The notes under the pieces were generated by a model that searched no databases, was not told the origin of the DNA, and saw nothing but the letters and a program-made list of their open reading frames with translations. This document shows, piece by piece, positions 43,998 through 54,075 of a DNA stretch of 64,000 bases. Origin of the DNA: CAYLJO01 sp964383905 (GTDB lineage: Bacteria; Acidobacteriota; Blastocatellia; Pyrinomonadales; Pyrinomonadaceae); the NCBI GenBank assembly GCA_964383905.1, contig CAYLJO010000001.1, positions 1-64,000 of the forward strand, written 5' to 3'. Each line of letters starts with the position of its first letter. Within the stretch, counting starts at the first letter, position 1. The position numbers and the translations under genes were made by a program.

Positions 43998-46028
43998 TTA
44001 AGAGCGCGGTGCTCGTGCCGGTCCGTCACGCTTTGGCTCAGAGCGTCGCGAAGGCTCGGCCGTGCGGGTAGGTGCCGCCGGTTGCTGGCGCGGCGGTGAA
44101 CTCGGCTCCGGCCTTGATGCGGGCGGCTGTGATCGCGGTGAATAGTATGGCTCTGCCCGGCGCGAAGGCGTTTCCGTGCGCGGTGCTGTATACGTAGGCC
44201 TGTCGCGCCACTCAGGTCGCGCCGGCCGCTCGTAAGCAGAGCCGGGTTGCGGAACGGAGGGCCGCGGGCGTGGAACTGGTGTGGCCTTGCGTTCCACATA
44301 CGCCGGTCGCTCATTTACACCAGGAGACGGCGAACGCTGGTCCAGCGTACTAGGTCGCGCCGGTCGAGCGGGGCGCGCGCCGGTCTGTGCGCTGCCAGAT
44401 CTATCCAGACCTCGCTCGATATTCCGCTCGACAGGTGGCCGCATGGCCGGGCGAGGGGGTCGCACGACTGCGCCGGTGCTTCCGCTCGACGTAGCGCCGC
44501 TACTCACCCCGTTTCCAACCACCGCCGGACGCGGCTCGCGACCGTTGTAAAGACGGGTGCGGCGGAGCTCGTTATCGAGGGCGACACCCGGAGTGCGCGT
44601 TGCCGCTCCCGTCGGACGGTTAGGCAGCAGACGCGCCGGAGCAGCGGTTGGAGCAGGACGCGCGACGTTCGTGCGCGAGAGCGTATTTGCATCGGCGCTA
44701 TTGCTTGAGCGGGCGTTGACCGGCCTTACGGGCAAGCTGCCACGGACAGGCTCGCTCGTAATGGCACGTCGCGCGATATCAGACGGGGCGGCTTGAGCGC
44801 GTACTGTCGCCGCGCCGAAGTTACTGGCGGGCAGCGTTGTCACGGCGCGCAAGTAAGCGGGGTTGATTCGCTGCAGGTTTGCCAGCTCATTCCCGCGTAA
44901 GGGCGTCAGGCGGCCGGCGTTTTGCTGCCAGTAGTAACGGCGGGGGTCAGGCTGGTGATAGCCAAGCGGGTACCACGCGATGTGCTCGCCGTAAGATGTC
45001 GGTATAAAAACGAATGCGACGAGTGCCGGACGCCACCAGCTTCGATGCTGGTAATTGTAGTAGCCGCGCGGGGCCCAGCACCAACTGTTATTGAAATAGA
45101 CCCAGCGACCGTAATGATACGGCGCCCAGCCCCACGGCTCGTCGCCCACCCACGTCCAGCCGAACGGCCGACACCACGCCCAGTGGCCGTAGCGGTACGG
45201 GGCCCAGTTATTGTAGTTGTTAATGTAAGTCACCTGCGGGCGCCAGACCCAGCCGTACTCGTTGGCATAGGACCACTGGCCGTAAGAGTCTAGCTCTTCC
45301 GCGCCCCAGACGTTGCTGTCGTAATAACGCTCGCGCTGCTCGTCACGCAGGCGGGAAGCGAGATATCGTTCGCGATCTTCATTCCACCGGTCCCATTCAT
45401 CAAGCGGCGATGCGCCGGTCAATTCCCAATCGCCTGTTCCTGAGCCGTCGGCAAGAAGCTCGCCGCGGCGACCATCGCCCAGTGTGAAGCCGGATGTTTC
45501 CGAGTAGATGCGGGCGAGCCCGCCATCGCGCACAGTTAGTCGTACGCTGCCATCGCGCGACGCATCCAGACGATAAAGCCCGCGCTTCTCGGTCGCCATT
45601 GTCGTTTTCGGCGCATCAACTTCGAAGTATTCGCGGTCGCGGTCAAAGCGCTCCAGGCGCACCGTCGCCGTCCCTTCGGTAAGACTGAGCGCGATGCCTT
45701 CGTCACGCAATGTGACGACGCTCAGGACGGAATCGGCCCCGAGCCGCACGAAGTTACGCGCGTCCACTTGGATTTCGACGTGCGCATCCCGCCCGGTCGC
45801 CAGGGTGTCGCCTTCGACCAGCGGCATGTTGAGCCTCGCCTGCTCCCAATCTTCATATCCCGCGCGACGCAGGCTAACGTCACCGCTTAAGAGACTCACA
45901 CGCATGACGCGCGCCGTCTCTTCATTGGTATCATCGCCGCCTTCGTCCGCGCGTACATTCATCACGGGCGCGAGCGCGGCGGTGAGAAGGAAGAGAAACG
46001 CCACAGGCAATAGTCGAGTAAAACGCAT
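43998..46028 (-). CDS. Exported FecR / DUF6600 protein
   Basis: The 676-residue protein starts with a signal peptide (LLPVAFLFLLTAALAPVMNVRA) and a FecR-like domain (about residues 40-150, VSLLSGDVSLRR and LVEGDTLATGRDAHVEI). A Trp/Tyr-rich DUF6600 module (about 225-370) follows, with repeats of the type YGQWSYANEYGWVWRPQV and APYRYGHWAWCRPFGWTWV. The last 280 residues are Pro/Arg/Ser-rich and disordered. Envelope localisation is likely and the function unknown. AGGAG is 8 nt before the ATG. The DUF4214 protein gene follows after about 140 nt. Confidence 0.88.
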   Translation of the reverse strand: MRFTRLLPVAFLFLLTAALAPVMNVRADEGGDDTNEETARVMRVSLLSGDVSLRRAGYEDWEQARLNMPLVEGDTLATGRDAHVEIQVDARNFVRLGADSVLSVVTLRDEGIALSLTEGTATVRLERFDRDREYFEVDAPKTTMATEKRGLYRLDASRDGSVRLTVRDGGLARIYSETSGFTLGDGRRGELLADGSGTGDWELTGASPLDEWDRWNEDRERYLASRLRDEQRERYYDSNVWGAEELDSYGQWSYANEYGWVWRPQVTYINNYNNWAPYRYGHWAWCRPFGWTWVGDEPWGWAPYHYGRWVYFNNSWCWAPRGYYNYQHRSWWRPALVAFVFIPTSYGEHIAWYPLGYHQPDPRRYYWQQNAGRLTPLRGNELANLQRINPAYLRAVTTLPASNFGAATVRAQAAPSDIARRAITSEPVRGSLPVRPVNARSSNSADANTLSRTNVARPAPTAAPARLLPNRPTGAATRTPGVALDNELRRTRLYNGREPRPAVVGNGVSSGATSSGSTGAVVRPPRPAMRPPVERNIERGLDRSGSAQTGARPARPARPSTLDQRSPSPGVNERPAYVERKATPVPRPRPSVPQPGSAYERPARPEWRDRPTYTAPRTETPSRRAEPYYSPRSQPPASRPEPSSPPRQQPAAPTRTAEPSRRSEPKRDGPARAPRS

Positions 46029-46370
46029 GAGGCTAAGCTCCTTAAGTATGTCTAGTCGGATCTGGGGAGACTCACCGCTCGCGCTTCATGTTAAAAGCGG
46101 GAGAAACAGCGCGCCGGAGAGAAAAGCACTTGCGAGGGCTTATCTGATATCTAACGCTTGAGCAAAGCGTGTGCCCTTCGCCGCTTGGCAACCAATAACT
46201 TACTGAATTTCCAGGTTTTGCCTTGAGCTACCGATGCTATGAATAACCTATTTATGCGAGATGGTGCACGTCCGGCACTATTTCGTGCGCCGCACCACGC
46301 GATGCCATAAATCAGGACTGGATAAACTCTTATTCAAGCGCAAGGTTCGTCAGAGAGACATGTGGTAAAC
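46029..46370. promoter_or_regulatory. Divergent intergenic region before glpK
   Basis: No gene was found in these 340 bp, which hold the promoters of the FecR/DUF6600 gene and of the glpK operon. AT-rich sequence at 46180-46260 is a candidate promoter area, but no convincing -35/-10 pair was fixed. Confidence 0.35.
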
Positions 46371-46511
46371 ATGATTGAAACCGGAGTAAAGGATTTCTTA
46401 GTCAGTCCTAGGTTCTGGTATCTTTTCCGCGCCGGCAGGTCTCCCTGGCTCCAGCGCTGGGCCGAGCGCAGAATAACCGGTTTTGAAATTGCGGTGGAGG
46501 ATCGAAGATGA
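46371..46511 (+). CDS. Possible 46-residue leader peptide gene overlapping glpK
   Basis: A frame starting at ATG 46371 encodes [19 protein letters not shown], then basic residues and IAVEDRR, and stops inside the glpK start (ATGA overlap). The exact 4-nt overlap and folded-looking composition with several Trp/Arg suggest translational coupling with glpK. A chance frame over the glpK ribosome-binding site is equally possible. Confidence 0.35.
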   Translation: MIETGVKDFLVSPRFWYLFRAGRSPWLQRWAERRITGFEIAVEDRR

Positions 46512-48022
46512 GCGACGGCTACATACTGGCTATTGATCAGGGCACGACGGGGACGAAAGTCATCATCTTCGATCACGACGGGAACATCAAGAGCCAGTCC
46601 TACTCGGAGTTTGCGCAGCAGTACCCGCAGCCGGGATGGGTTGAGCACGACCCCAATGAGATATGGAACGTCGGCCTCAGCCTTGTGAAGAGCGCGCTTA
46701 GAAAGGCCGATATTAAGGCAGGCGATCTGCGCGCGGTTGGAATCACCAACCAGCGCGAGACCACCTTGATGTGGGACCGGGCGACGGGAGAGCCAATCGC
46801 TAATGCCATCGTATGGCAGGACAGGCGGACGGCCGCCACCTGCGATGCGCTAAAAGCGCAGGGACTTGAGCAGATCTTTCGCAGTAAGACCGGGCTCGTC
46901 ATTGACGCCTATTTTTCCGGGACCAAGGTCAAGTGGTTCCTCGATCACACGCGCGGATTGAGAGAGCGCGCCCGTAAAGGCGAGATCGCTTTCGGCACCA
47001 TAGACTCCTGGCTCGTGTGGAAACTGACGGGCGGCCGTGCACACATTACGGACTACTCCAACGCCTCTCGCACGCTGATGTACAACATCCATGACCTACG
47101 CTGGGACGACGAGCTACTGAAGGCGCTCGACGTCCCCGTCTCCGTGCTGCCGGAAGTAAAGCCTTCGGCCTCCGTGTACGGTCACACCGACCCGGCGGTT
47201 TTCTTCGGCGAAAAAATCCCGGTGGCGGGCATCGCCGGCGACCAGCAGGCGGCGCTTTTCGGTCAGGCTTGCTATGGCGAGGGGCTTGCCAAAAACACCT
47301 ACGGAACAGGCTCATTCCTACTCATGAACACGGGCCGGCGCGCCATCGCGAGCAAGGCGGGTCTCTTGACGACCATTGCGTGGGCCGTCGGTAATGAGCC
47401 GGTCGAGTACGCGCTCGAAGGCGCGATCTTTATCACGGGCGCGGCCGTGCAGTGGCTGCGCGACGGCCTCGGGATAATCAAGGACGCCGCGGAGACAGAG
47501 GCGCTGGCGGAGTCCGTCGAATCAAATGACGGCGTCTACTTCGTCCCGGCCCTTGCCGGGCTGGGGGCGCCGCACTGGGATCCTTACGCGCGCGGCGTCA
47601 TCGTGGGCCTCACGCGTGGCACCACGCGCGCACACATCGCGCGGGCCGCCCTTGAGAGTATGTGCTACCAGACACGCGATGTTGTCAGCGCAATGGAGCG
47701 TGATTCGGGTATCAGGTTGAAGGAGATTCGTGTGGACGGTGGGGCCGTCGAGAACAGTTTTCTAATGCAGTTCCAGGCGGATATTCTGGGCGTGCCGATC
47801 GAGACGCCGCGGGAAAAAGAGATGACGGCGCGGGGCGCGGCTTACCTCGCCGGCCTCGCCGTCGGCTACTGGGACAGCAAAGAAGAGCTTGACGCTAAAT
47901 GGGAAATAGGCCGGCGCTATGAGCCCCGGATCAGCGGAAAAGAGCGCGACCGGCTGCACGCGCGCTGGCTCAGGGCCGTCGAACGCGCTAAGGGTTGGGA
48001 ACAGGAAGACGCCTCAAATTAG
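46508..48022 (+). CDS. glpK: Glycerol kinase
   Basis: This FGGY-family kinase phosphorylates glycerol with ATP to sn-glycerol 3-phosphate. The N-terminal phosphate loop ([18 protein letters not shown]), [19 protein letters not shown], the DRRTA segment, SNASRT, and the C-terminal [19 protein letters not shown] and [10 protein letters not shown] are all present. The 504-residue length is normal. GGAGG lies 8 nt upstream. It is followed after 10 nt by glpD. No glycerol facilitator (glpF) gene is near, so uptake must rely on diffusion or a gene elsewhere. Confidence 0.96.
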   Translation: MSDGYILAIDQGTTGTKVIIFDHDGNIKSQSYSEFAQQYPQPGWVEHDPNEIWNVGLSLVKSALRKADIKAGDLRAVGITNQRETTLMWDRATGEPIANAIVWQDRRTAATCDALKAQGLEQIFRSKTGLVIDAYFSGTKVKWFLDHTRGLRERARKGEIAFGTIDSWLVWKLTGGRAHITDYSNASRTLMYNIHDLRWDDELLKALDVPVSVLPEVKPSASVYGHTDPAVFFGEKIPVAGIAGDQQAALFGQACYGEGLAKNTYGTGSFLLMNTGRRAIASKAGLLTTIAWAVGNEPVEYALEGAIFITGAAVQWLRDGLGIIKDAAETEALAESVESNDGVYFVPALAGLGAPHWDPYARGVIVGLTRGTTRAHIARAALESMCYQTRDVVSAMERDSGIRLKEIRVDGGAVENSFLMQFQADILGVPIETPREKEMTARGAAYLAGLAVGYWDSKEELDAKWEIGRRYEPRISGKERDRLHARWLRAVERAKGWEQEDASN

Positions 48023-48032
48023 ACAGGCATTG

Positions 48033-49706
48033 ATGTCCGGACGTATCCCATCTGATATCGAGCACACCCGGTTCGATGTCATCATCATCGGCGCGGGGAT
48101 CAACGGCGCGGGCATCGCGCGTGACGCCGCGATGCGCGGTTTGAAAGTCCTCCTGCTTGACAAGGGCGACATCGCCGGCGGGACGACCAGTTACTCGACA
48201 CGCCTGATTCATGGCGGGCTGCGTTACCTGGAGCACGGAGAGGTCGGGCTCGTTCGCGAGTCATTACGCGAGCGCGAGCGGCTCTTCCATACCGCGCCGC
48301 ATCTGGTCAGGCCGCTGCCGATCCTGATCCCCATCTACGCGCAGGGCAGGCGCGGGTGGTGGACCATCCGTGCCGGAATGACCGCCTACGATCTTCTTTC
48401 GTTCGACAAATCACTGAAGCGTTACAGCATGATCACCCGCGCCGAGGCCCTGCGACGTGTGCCTGCTCTTGCCTCCGAAGGACTCCACGGGGCGGCGATT
48501 TACCACGACGCTCAGGTCGAATACGCCGAGCGACTCGTGGTCGAGAATGCTCTCTCCGCGTATGAGCACGGCGCCGTTGTTCTCACCTACGCACGGGTTG
48601 ACCGTCTGATCACGGAGGGTGGGGCCGTCAGTGGCGTTGAGTTTACAGATTCGCTGGGAAGCGACAAATACATTGCGCGCGCACCGGTTATTGTGAACGT
48701 CGCCGGGCCGTGGGTGGATCAGGTCTTAGCAAGTCTGGCCCATCGCCCTGAACGGATGATCGGCGGCACTAAGGGAAGCCATCTGATCGTCGATCAGTTC
48801 CCCGGCGCTCCGGATGTTGCGCTGTACGCCGAAGCCCTTGAGGACGGGCGGCCATTTTTCATCATTCCCTGGACCGGCAAATACCTTATCGGAACGACCG
48901 ATATTAAATACGACGGCGATCCGGACAATGTGGAGGCAGATGGGAAAGAGATTGATTACCTGATCCGGGAGACAAATCGAATCCTTCCGGCAGCGCGCCT
49001 GGCACGCGACTCGATCCTCTACACCTATTCCGGCGTCCGGCCTCTGCCGTACGTGAATAGCCGGGATGAAAAGGGCGCCACCCGTCGCCATTTTATTCAC
49101 GATCATGCCCCCGACCCGGACGGTCTCATTTCCATCATCGGCGGCAAGCTCACCACGTATCGGAACCTATCGGAGCAGACCGTGGACCTTCTCTTCAGGA
49201 AGCTGGGCAGAAGATCGCCTGATTGTATGACGGCCCGGGAGGCGCTTCCCGGTGCCGCCGTTGAAAACTTCGCGGCGTTCGGCGGGAGGTTCAAGCGTGA
49301 GAGCTTGCTTCCCGTGGAGGCCGCGGGGCGACTCCTGCGAATTTATGGGACGCGTGCCTCTGAAATCCTTAAGCTCGATGCCAGGGACGCCGAGCTCAAA
49401 GAACCGTTCGATCCGGAGACCGGCGCCATCGGCGCGGAAATTTTGATCTCGTTTCGCCACGAGTTTGCTCAAACTCTGGGCGACTGTCTCTTGCGACGCA
49501 CAATGGTCGGGCTCGGCCCGTCGGTCGGGCTCGGCGCAGACAGGGTCGCGGCGCGGGTGGCGCAAAAGTATCTCGGCTGGTCCAGGAACCGCACCGAGCA
49601 AGAGGTTGCCGCATACAGGAGACACCTACAACGCTATCACCCTCGAAACATGCCGCTGGTTGAAGCACCGAACGGAGAGGCGCAAGGCTTCATCCCGCGG
49701 CGTTAG
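48033..49706 (+). CDS. glpD: Aerobic glycerol-3-phosphate dehydrogenase
   Basis: This FAD-dependent, membrane-associated dehydrogenase oxidises glycerol 3-phosphate to dihydroxyacetone phosphate and passes electrons to quinone. The ATG at 48033 places the FAD-binding motif IIIGAGINGAGIARDAAMRG at the N-terminus. GGTTSYSTRLIHGGLRYLE, the ISIIGGKLTTYR segment and a helical C-terminal domain follow. The protein has about 557 residues. The open frame continues upstream to 47919, inside glpK, without support. It forms an operon with glpK for glycerol use. Confidence 0.95.
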   Translation: MSGRIPSDIEHTRFDVIIIGAGINGAGIARDAAMRGLKVLLLDKGDIAGGTTSYSTRLIHGGLRYLEHGEVGLVRESLRERERLFHTAPHLVRPLPILIPIYAQGRRGWWTIRAGMTAYDLLSFDKSLKRYSMITRAEALRRVPALASEGLHGAAIYHDAQVEYAERLVVENALSAYEHGAVVLTYARVDRLITEGGAVSGVEFTDSLGSDKYIARAPVIVNVAGPWVDQVLASLAHRPERMIGGTKGSHLIVDQFPGAPDVALYAEALEDGRPFFIIPWTGKYLIGTTDIKYDGDPDNVEADGKEIDYLIRETNRILPAARLARDSILYTYSGVRPLPYVNSRDEKGATRRHFIHDHAPDPDGLISIIGGKLTTYRNLSEQTVDLLFRKLGRRSPDCMTAREALPGAAVENFAAFGGRFKRESLLPVEAAGRLLRIYGTRASEILKLDARDAELKEPFDPETGAIGAEILISFRHEFAQTLGDCLLRRTMVGLGPSVGLGADRVAARVAQKYLGWSRNRTEQEVAAYRRHLQRYHPRNMPLVEAPNGEAQGFIPRR

Positions 49707-49785
49707 CTGTCAAGAGGGCAAGGTTTTTGAACCCTGCCTCTTAATCAGGAACTTTTCTCTATCGCTCGGGTTACCTGGCAGACCA

Positions 49786-51243
49786 TCACCTTTTGCCCAC
49801 TATCATCCGCACGCCGTGTTTCGGGCGGAGGGTGATGGCCGGTTGGAGCGCCACCGGGTGGCCGGGGACGAGCCGCAGCCGCCACCGTTGGGCCAGTGTA
49901 GCGAGCAGGAGAGTGCCTTCCATCCAGGCAAAGCCTTCGCCGATGCAGCGGCGCGGGCCGCCGCCGAACGGGAAGTAGGAGAACTGCGGTTTCGCCTCGC
50001 GCGCCGACGGCGTCCAACGCTCGGGATCGAAGCATTGCGGTTCCGGGAAAAAACGCGCGTCGCGATGCATGACGTATTGGCTCATCAGGACAAGCGAGCC
50101 GGCGGGCACGAGGTAGCCGCCAACCTCGTAATCATTGATCGTCATGCGACCCAGCGCCCACGCCGGGGGGTACAGGCGCATCGCTTCGGCGAGCACCATC
50201 TCCGTATAGCTTAACCGCCCGACGTCGGCGAGCGTGGGCAGCCTCGAGGCGAGCACCGCGTCGAGTTCCGCATGCAGCTTGGCTTCAATATCGGGATGCT
50301 GCGAGAGTAGATACCACGTCCACGTCAGCGCGTTGGCGGTCGTTTCGTGGCCCGCGAGAAGGATCGTCAGCGCTTCGTCGCGCGCCTCTGTATCGGTCAT
50401 CCGACCGCCACCGCCGCCCTCTTCGTCGCACGCGCCGAGCAGCATCGAGAGCAGATCACCATGATCCTCGCCGCTTCGGCGCCTCTCATCAATCATCCGG
50501 TAAATGATCGCGTCAAGGCGCTCACGTGCCTGCTTGAAGCGGCGGTTTTGCGGCAGCGGGAGTCTTTCCAGCAGCTCGAAAAAAGGGAGCACTAGGCTAT
50601 TGAACATTTCCATGATCGTGGTCAGCGAGCGGCCGACATCCTGCGCTTCCGACTCGATGTCCGTATCGAACAGCGTCTTGCCGACGATACCGAGCGTCAA
50701 ACGCATCATCTCCTGTGAGATATCCAGCGTCTCGCCATCGCGCCAAGTGTCGCGCCTGCGGGCGGCGTATTCGGTCATGATCGCTCCATAGCCCGCAATG
50801 CGCTGCCGGTGAAAAGCCGGTTGAGCGAGCCGCCGCTGGCGACGATGAAAGTCGCCCTCGCTGGTCAGCAGCCCCTCGCCCAGCAACCGCTTTGACCTTT
50901 GCAGCGCCAGACCTTTGAGGAAATTTTGGTGGTGAGATACCAGCACATCCTTGATGTAATCGGGATGATTGAGAAAGAAAACATCCTGCGGGCCGAACTT
51001 GAAATGGCCAATATCCCCATATTCATGTGCGACCGCTTCGAGGAAGGCCAGCGGGTTGCGCCGGTAGACATATAAGTTGGCCCCAAAGAACCTGCGCTTG
51101 GGGCCGGGCGGATAGCGTGGGATTGTCACGCCAGACTTCTCAAAGCTATACGTCATGGGCTTGTCCGGTGAAAATATTCCACCACATTTTTTCATTGACC
51201 GCCGAGCACGGTCAAATCCCAGTATGAGACGGGCGACAAACAT
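49786..51243 (-). CDS. Cytochrome P450
   Basis: The 485-residue protein from the ATG at 51243 (GGAGG 5 nt upstream) has the I-helix motif AGHETTA, the K-helix EAMR (ExxR), PERW in the meander, and the haem-ligand loop [14 protein letters not shown] with the conserved Cys. It is a soluble-looking bacterial P450 resembling fatty-acid- or terpene-oxidising clans (CYP4/CYP102-like). The subfamily and substrate are not determined. No ferredoxin or reductase gene is adjacent. The frame begins at 51294, but the extra 17 residues are unlikely. Confidence 0.93.
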   Translation of the reverse strand: MFVARLILGFDRARRSMKKCGGIFSPDKPMTYSFEKSGVTIPRYPPGPKRRFFGANLYVYRRNPLAFLEAVAHEYGDIGHFKFGPQDVFFLNHPDYIKDVLVSHHQNFLKGLALQRSKRLLGEGLLTSEGDFHRRQRRLAQPAFHRQRIAGYGAIMTEYAARRRDTWRDGETLDISQEMMRLTLGIVGKTLFDTDIESEAQDVGRSLTTIMEMFNSLVLPFFELLERLPLPQNRRFKQARERLDAIIYRMIDERRRSGEDHGDLLSMLLGACDEEGGGGGRMTDTEARDEALTILLAGHETTANALTWTWYLLSQHPDIEAKLHAELDAVLASRLPTLADVGRLSYTEMVLAEAMRLYPPAWALGRMTINDYEVGGYLVPAGSLVLMSQYVMHRDARFFPEPQCFDPERWTPSAREAKPQFSYFPFGGGPRRCIGEGFAWMEGTLLLATLAQRWRLRLVPGHPVALQPAITLRPKHGVRMIVGKR

Positions 51244-51357
51244 TTTAGCCTCCGGGGCCGTGTGCGAAGGCGCTGCCCGCTTGCCCCGCCGCATGCCGGT
51301 GTGTTAGCAATCATCTGAGGAAATTATGACGCCGTTTGTCGAGCAAGGGGGAAGAAA

Positions 51358-52119
51358 TTGTCTTTAGAGTTCGCGGTTGAATACCCGTGTGTCCTGCGCG
51401 CACGTTATGCCGAGAAGCACCTGCGCGGGTGGGGACGTCTGAGCAACATACACACCCGCCTGACGACGGGCGATAGGGGGGCGCCGACCGAAGACAAGCT
51501 CCGCTTTATCGAAGACGCGGGCGCGGAAGTTGAGATGATGCAGGCGGAAACAGTTGTGTGCGCAACATGTCCGGCATGCTTGCCGGCGGAAGCGGCGGGT
51601 GAAGGCGAAGCGGTTGGCTGCCTTGGCCGTATCAGTTATCCGGTTGAGGCGCAGTTCGAAAAGTTTATCGCCGACCGTGTTCAGCTCGCCCTTGATACGC
51701 TTGACCGTGAGGACCAGCCGCGCCTCCTGCGCATACTCGTTGATGCGGAGTCGCCTTTCGACGGCGAAGCCACTAAAGAGTTGCGGCGCGTGACGACGCC
51801 ACAGGGGTTGCGCTTCTTCGAGCTTCGATTGCCGATCCAGCTCACGCGTGAAGCCGCTCATATCACAACCGATAACCTGTTCGATATGCTCGCCGGATTT
51901 CGCTCCGAAGATTCCACGCGAACTACCTATACACGTGAGCTGCCCTTGGCCGCGACGGCCGATTACTACGATTTTCTAGACTTCGTATTGCGCAACGATC
52001 TCTCCGCCTCCGAACGGGCGCGGCTTTATACACGTGGTAGAAATTATCAGCAGTTCCTGCGCCTGCTCTCGGCGCTTGAACGCGCCGAGGCCCTCAGCAC
52101 ACGCGTGCTCCTGGACTGA
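51358..52119 (+). CDS. Hypothetical protein with CxxC motif
   Basis: I do not recognise this 253-residue soluble protein. It starts with TTG behind GGGGGAAG. It contains ETVVCATCPACLP near residues 64-76, a C-x2-C-x2-C cluster that could bind a metal. Two later mixed alpha/beta segments (FIADRVQLALDTLDRED and FFELRLPIQLTREAA) precede a helical end. It is divergent from the P450 gene and convergent with the TPR-DUF4388 gene. Coding composition and length support a real gene. Confidence 0.7.
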   Translation: MSLEFAVEYPCVLRARYAEKHLRGWGRLSNIHTRLTTGDRGAPTEDKLRFIEDAGAEVEMMQAETVVCATCPACLPAEAAGEGEAVGCLGRISYPVEAQFEKFIADRVQLALDTLDREDQPRLLRILVDAESPFDGEATKELRRVTTPQGLRFFELRLPIQLTREAAHITTDNLFDMLAGFRSEDSTRTTYTRELPLAATADYYDFLDFVLRNDLSASERARLYTRGRNYQQFLRLLSALERAEALSTRVLLD

Positions 52120-52220
52120 AGAAGTAAAAAGGTAAAAGGAAGAGTAAGGCGGAAACCTATTTTAATAAATTTGATCCGTGATCCGCCCTTTTATCTTTTG
52201 CCTTTTTACTTCTGCCTTCT
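52119..52220. repeat. Inverted pair of heptamer arrays between convergent genes
   Basis: Immediately after the stop of one gene (52119-52147) there are units such as AGTAAAA and AGGTAAA. At 52188-52220 CTTTTAT, CTTTTGC, CTTTTTA and CTTCTGC read in the opposite sense. The two arms can pair, so this may act as a bidirectional terminator. The right arm is nearly identical to the array at 5021-5048. Confidence 0.65.
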
Positions 52221-52225
52221 TCAGC

Positions 52226-52933
52226 CTACTTCTTTTCTTCGTCCAGTTGCCGCAGCGCGTCAAGAATGAGGTTTGTGTTGCTCGCGGCGGTGATCGTGAC
52301 GGGAAACTCTTGGCTGGATTTTTCGAACTCGAACATGCCGCTTGTCGCTTCGACAATTTTTCGGAAAGCGCCTTCGGCGGCGGCCCCCTCGGTTTCCGCG
52401 CCGACGACGCGCCCCTCGTTGAAGAAAACGCGGCCCGGTTGCGCGTGAGATGTGATCACGAGGTTGCCCGTTAAACGTGCGTTTTCGATGACCTGTATCG
52501 CATCGAAGATGCTGATCACGGCGAGGTCTCCGGCGAGCGTCACGATGCGCTGGTCAACCGCTGTCTCGCTTGGGCGCGGCAGGTCAGGGCGTCGAGCGCG
52601 GCGTATCGCTTCCAGACCGGAGGCGATCGAAATGCGCTGGTCCAGTTGTTTGGCTTCGAGCAGCCGGTCATGCGCCGTATCGAAATCGTCGCGTTCGATG
52701 TAGAGGCTGGCGAGCGCCAAACATTGGCGCGCCGCCTCCTCCTTATGCTTATTGGCGGCGGCGATCTCGCGAAGCCGCTCGCGCAGTTGAACGGAGCGCG
52801 GGCTGCGCTCAAGCGCTCCACGCAACCGCTTGATTGCGCGTTCAGGCGCGTGATACTTGAGGAACAATTCGGCATCCAGCAGTGCCGCTTCGATTTCGCT
52901 CTCAGAGCCGTGCGGTGATTGTGCGTTACTCAT
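52226..52933 (-). CDS. TPR and DUF4388 (PATAN) protein
   Basis: The N-terminal 110 residues form TPR-like helices (AELFLKYHAPERAIKRLRGA, ASLYIERDDFDTAHDRLLEA). The C-terminal 110 residues match the DUF4388/PATAN pattern: LAGDLAVISIFDAIQVIENA, then RVFFNEGRVVGAE and the late FEF.K segment. DUF4388 proteins take part in signalling and motility regulation in delta-proteobacteria and Acidobacteria. No specific partner is visible. The 235-residue length fits. Confidence 0.85.
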   Translation of the reverse strand: MSNAQSPHGSESEIEAALLDAELFLKYHAPERAIKRLRGALERSPRSVQLRERLREIAAANKHKEEAARQCLALASLYIERDDFDTAHDRLLEAKQLDQRISIASGLEAIRRARRPDLPRPSETAVDQRIVTLAGDLAVISIFDAIQVIENARLTGNLVITSHAQPGRVFFNEGRVVGAETEGAAAEGAFRKIVEATSGMFEFEKSSQEFPVTITAASNTNLILDALRQLDEEKK

Positions 52934-53394
52934 CAGTCCAGCCTAATAACCTTTACCACTGAGACTATCCCCGGCGCTTCGCGGTGCGAGTTTACCACAA
53001 ACCGACTGCTGCTTCCGTCACTATGCGCCCTTTCGCACTATTATAGACACCATTTCGTGCGGCTGGGAAACGGCCCGCCTATAGGAACTGATTTATCCCA
53101 TTCAAGGGCTGCCAGACCAGTTTTCTTAAAACTTCACGTAATTTCTTAACCCAAACAGGCCAAATTTAATTAGGGTTACCGTTATTTTTGCCGCTCGTAA
53201 GCGCCTTTTTTCAACCCGCCGGATCTACTTCGTAACCCCGTTGCTTGGCTGTATCAGGTATGAGACATGGCACGCCGAATGCCATTACTTTTGGGTGAAC
53301 AGCCTTACTTCCGCCACAGTTGCGTAAGGCTCTTCTTTGGTCATGATCCCTTCCCCCGTCAGACTGGCTTTTTTGACTCAAAAGGAGTCCCGTC
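52934..53394. other. Intergenic region between divergent genes
   Basis: About 460 bp without a supportable gene. It contains the promoter of the HD-GYP gene and its AAAAGGAG ribosome-binding site. No repeat or RNA was recognised. Confidence 0.4.
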
Positions 53395-54075
53395 ATGTAC
53401 GATGAAATGACTCTGGAAGCCACCGGCACTGCGACTATTCGGCTGGTAAACGGAAGCTGGGCAAACTATTTACAAGGCGCTTTAAAGCGTCTCAAATCAA
53501 TCGGTCAAATTTACAAATTCGATGGCACGGAGGCCCTGATCAAGCGGTTCCGGCGGGCACGGCCCTCCACGTATTATCATAGCGTGCGCGTGGCCAAATT
53601 TGCGCGCGCCACGGGACGCGCCTTCGGTTTCGATGATGCACGTTTAAAGCAACTTGCCTATACCGCCGTATTGCATGATGTTGGCAAGATGCTCGTCCCC
53701 GAACTTATCCTTAATTGCCCGCGCAAGCCCACACGCGCCGAGCTTTTCATACTGCATCTGCATCCGAGCTTCGGCGCGCTGCTGGCTTCATACTTTAATC
53801 TTCCCGCGGAGCTTCGCATACGCACACAGCATCATCACGAGCGCTGGGATGGCCGCGGCTACCCGCACAAGCTCGGGGGCGAAGACATACCACTTATGGC
53901 GCGCATCGTGCAGGTCGCAGACACCTACGATGCGATGATCGCGGAGCGCCCGTACCGTAGACCTCTTACTCACGGTGAAGCGGTGGCGGAACTGCGCAGG
54001 AACGGGGGCAAACAGTTTGACCCGCGTGTCGTCGAAGCCTTTCTCGATACATCCCCTGTAAGTTTGAGCGTCTAG
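53395..54075 (+). CDS. HD-GYP-type phosphohydrolase
   Basis: The 226-residue stand-alone domain shows HSVRVAKFARATG, the HD pair in LHDVGKMLVPE, HLHPSFGALL, HHHERWDGRGYP with the GYP motif, and ADTYDAM near the end. HD-GYP enzymes hydrolyse cyclic di-GMP or related cyclic dinucleotides through a two- or three-metal site. The ligands are all visible, so it should be active. No receiver or sensor domain is attached. AAAAGGAG lies 7 nt before the ATG. Confidence 0.9.
   Translation: MYDEMTLEATGTATIRLVNGSWANYLQGALKRLKSIGQIYKFDGTEALIKRFRRARPSTYYHSVRVAKFARATGRAFGFDDARLKQLAYTAVLHDVGKMLVPELILNCPRKPTRAELFILHLHPSFGALLASYFNLPAELRIRTQHHHERWDGRGYPHKLGGEDIPLMARIVQVADTYDAMIAERPYRRPLTHGEAVAELRRNGGKQFDPRVVEAFLDTSPVSLSV

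Noticed and set aside
46029..46507. Riboswitch or glycerol-responsive leader upstream of glpK
   Set aside because: No recognisable aptamer and no clear terminator/antiterminator pair.
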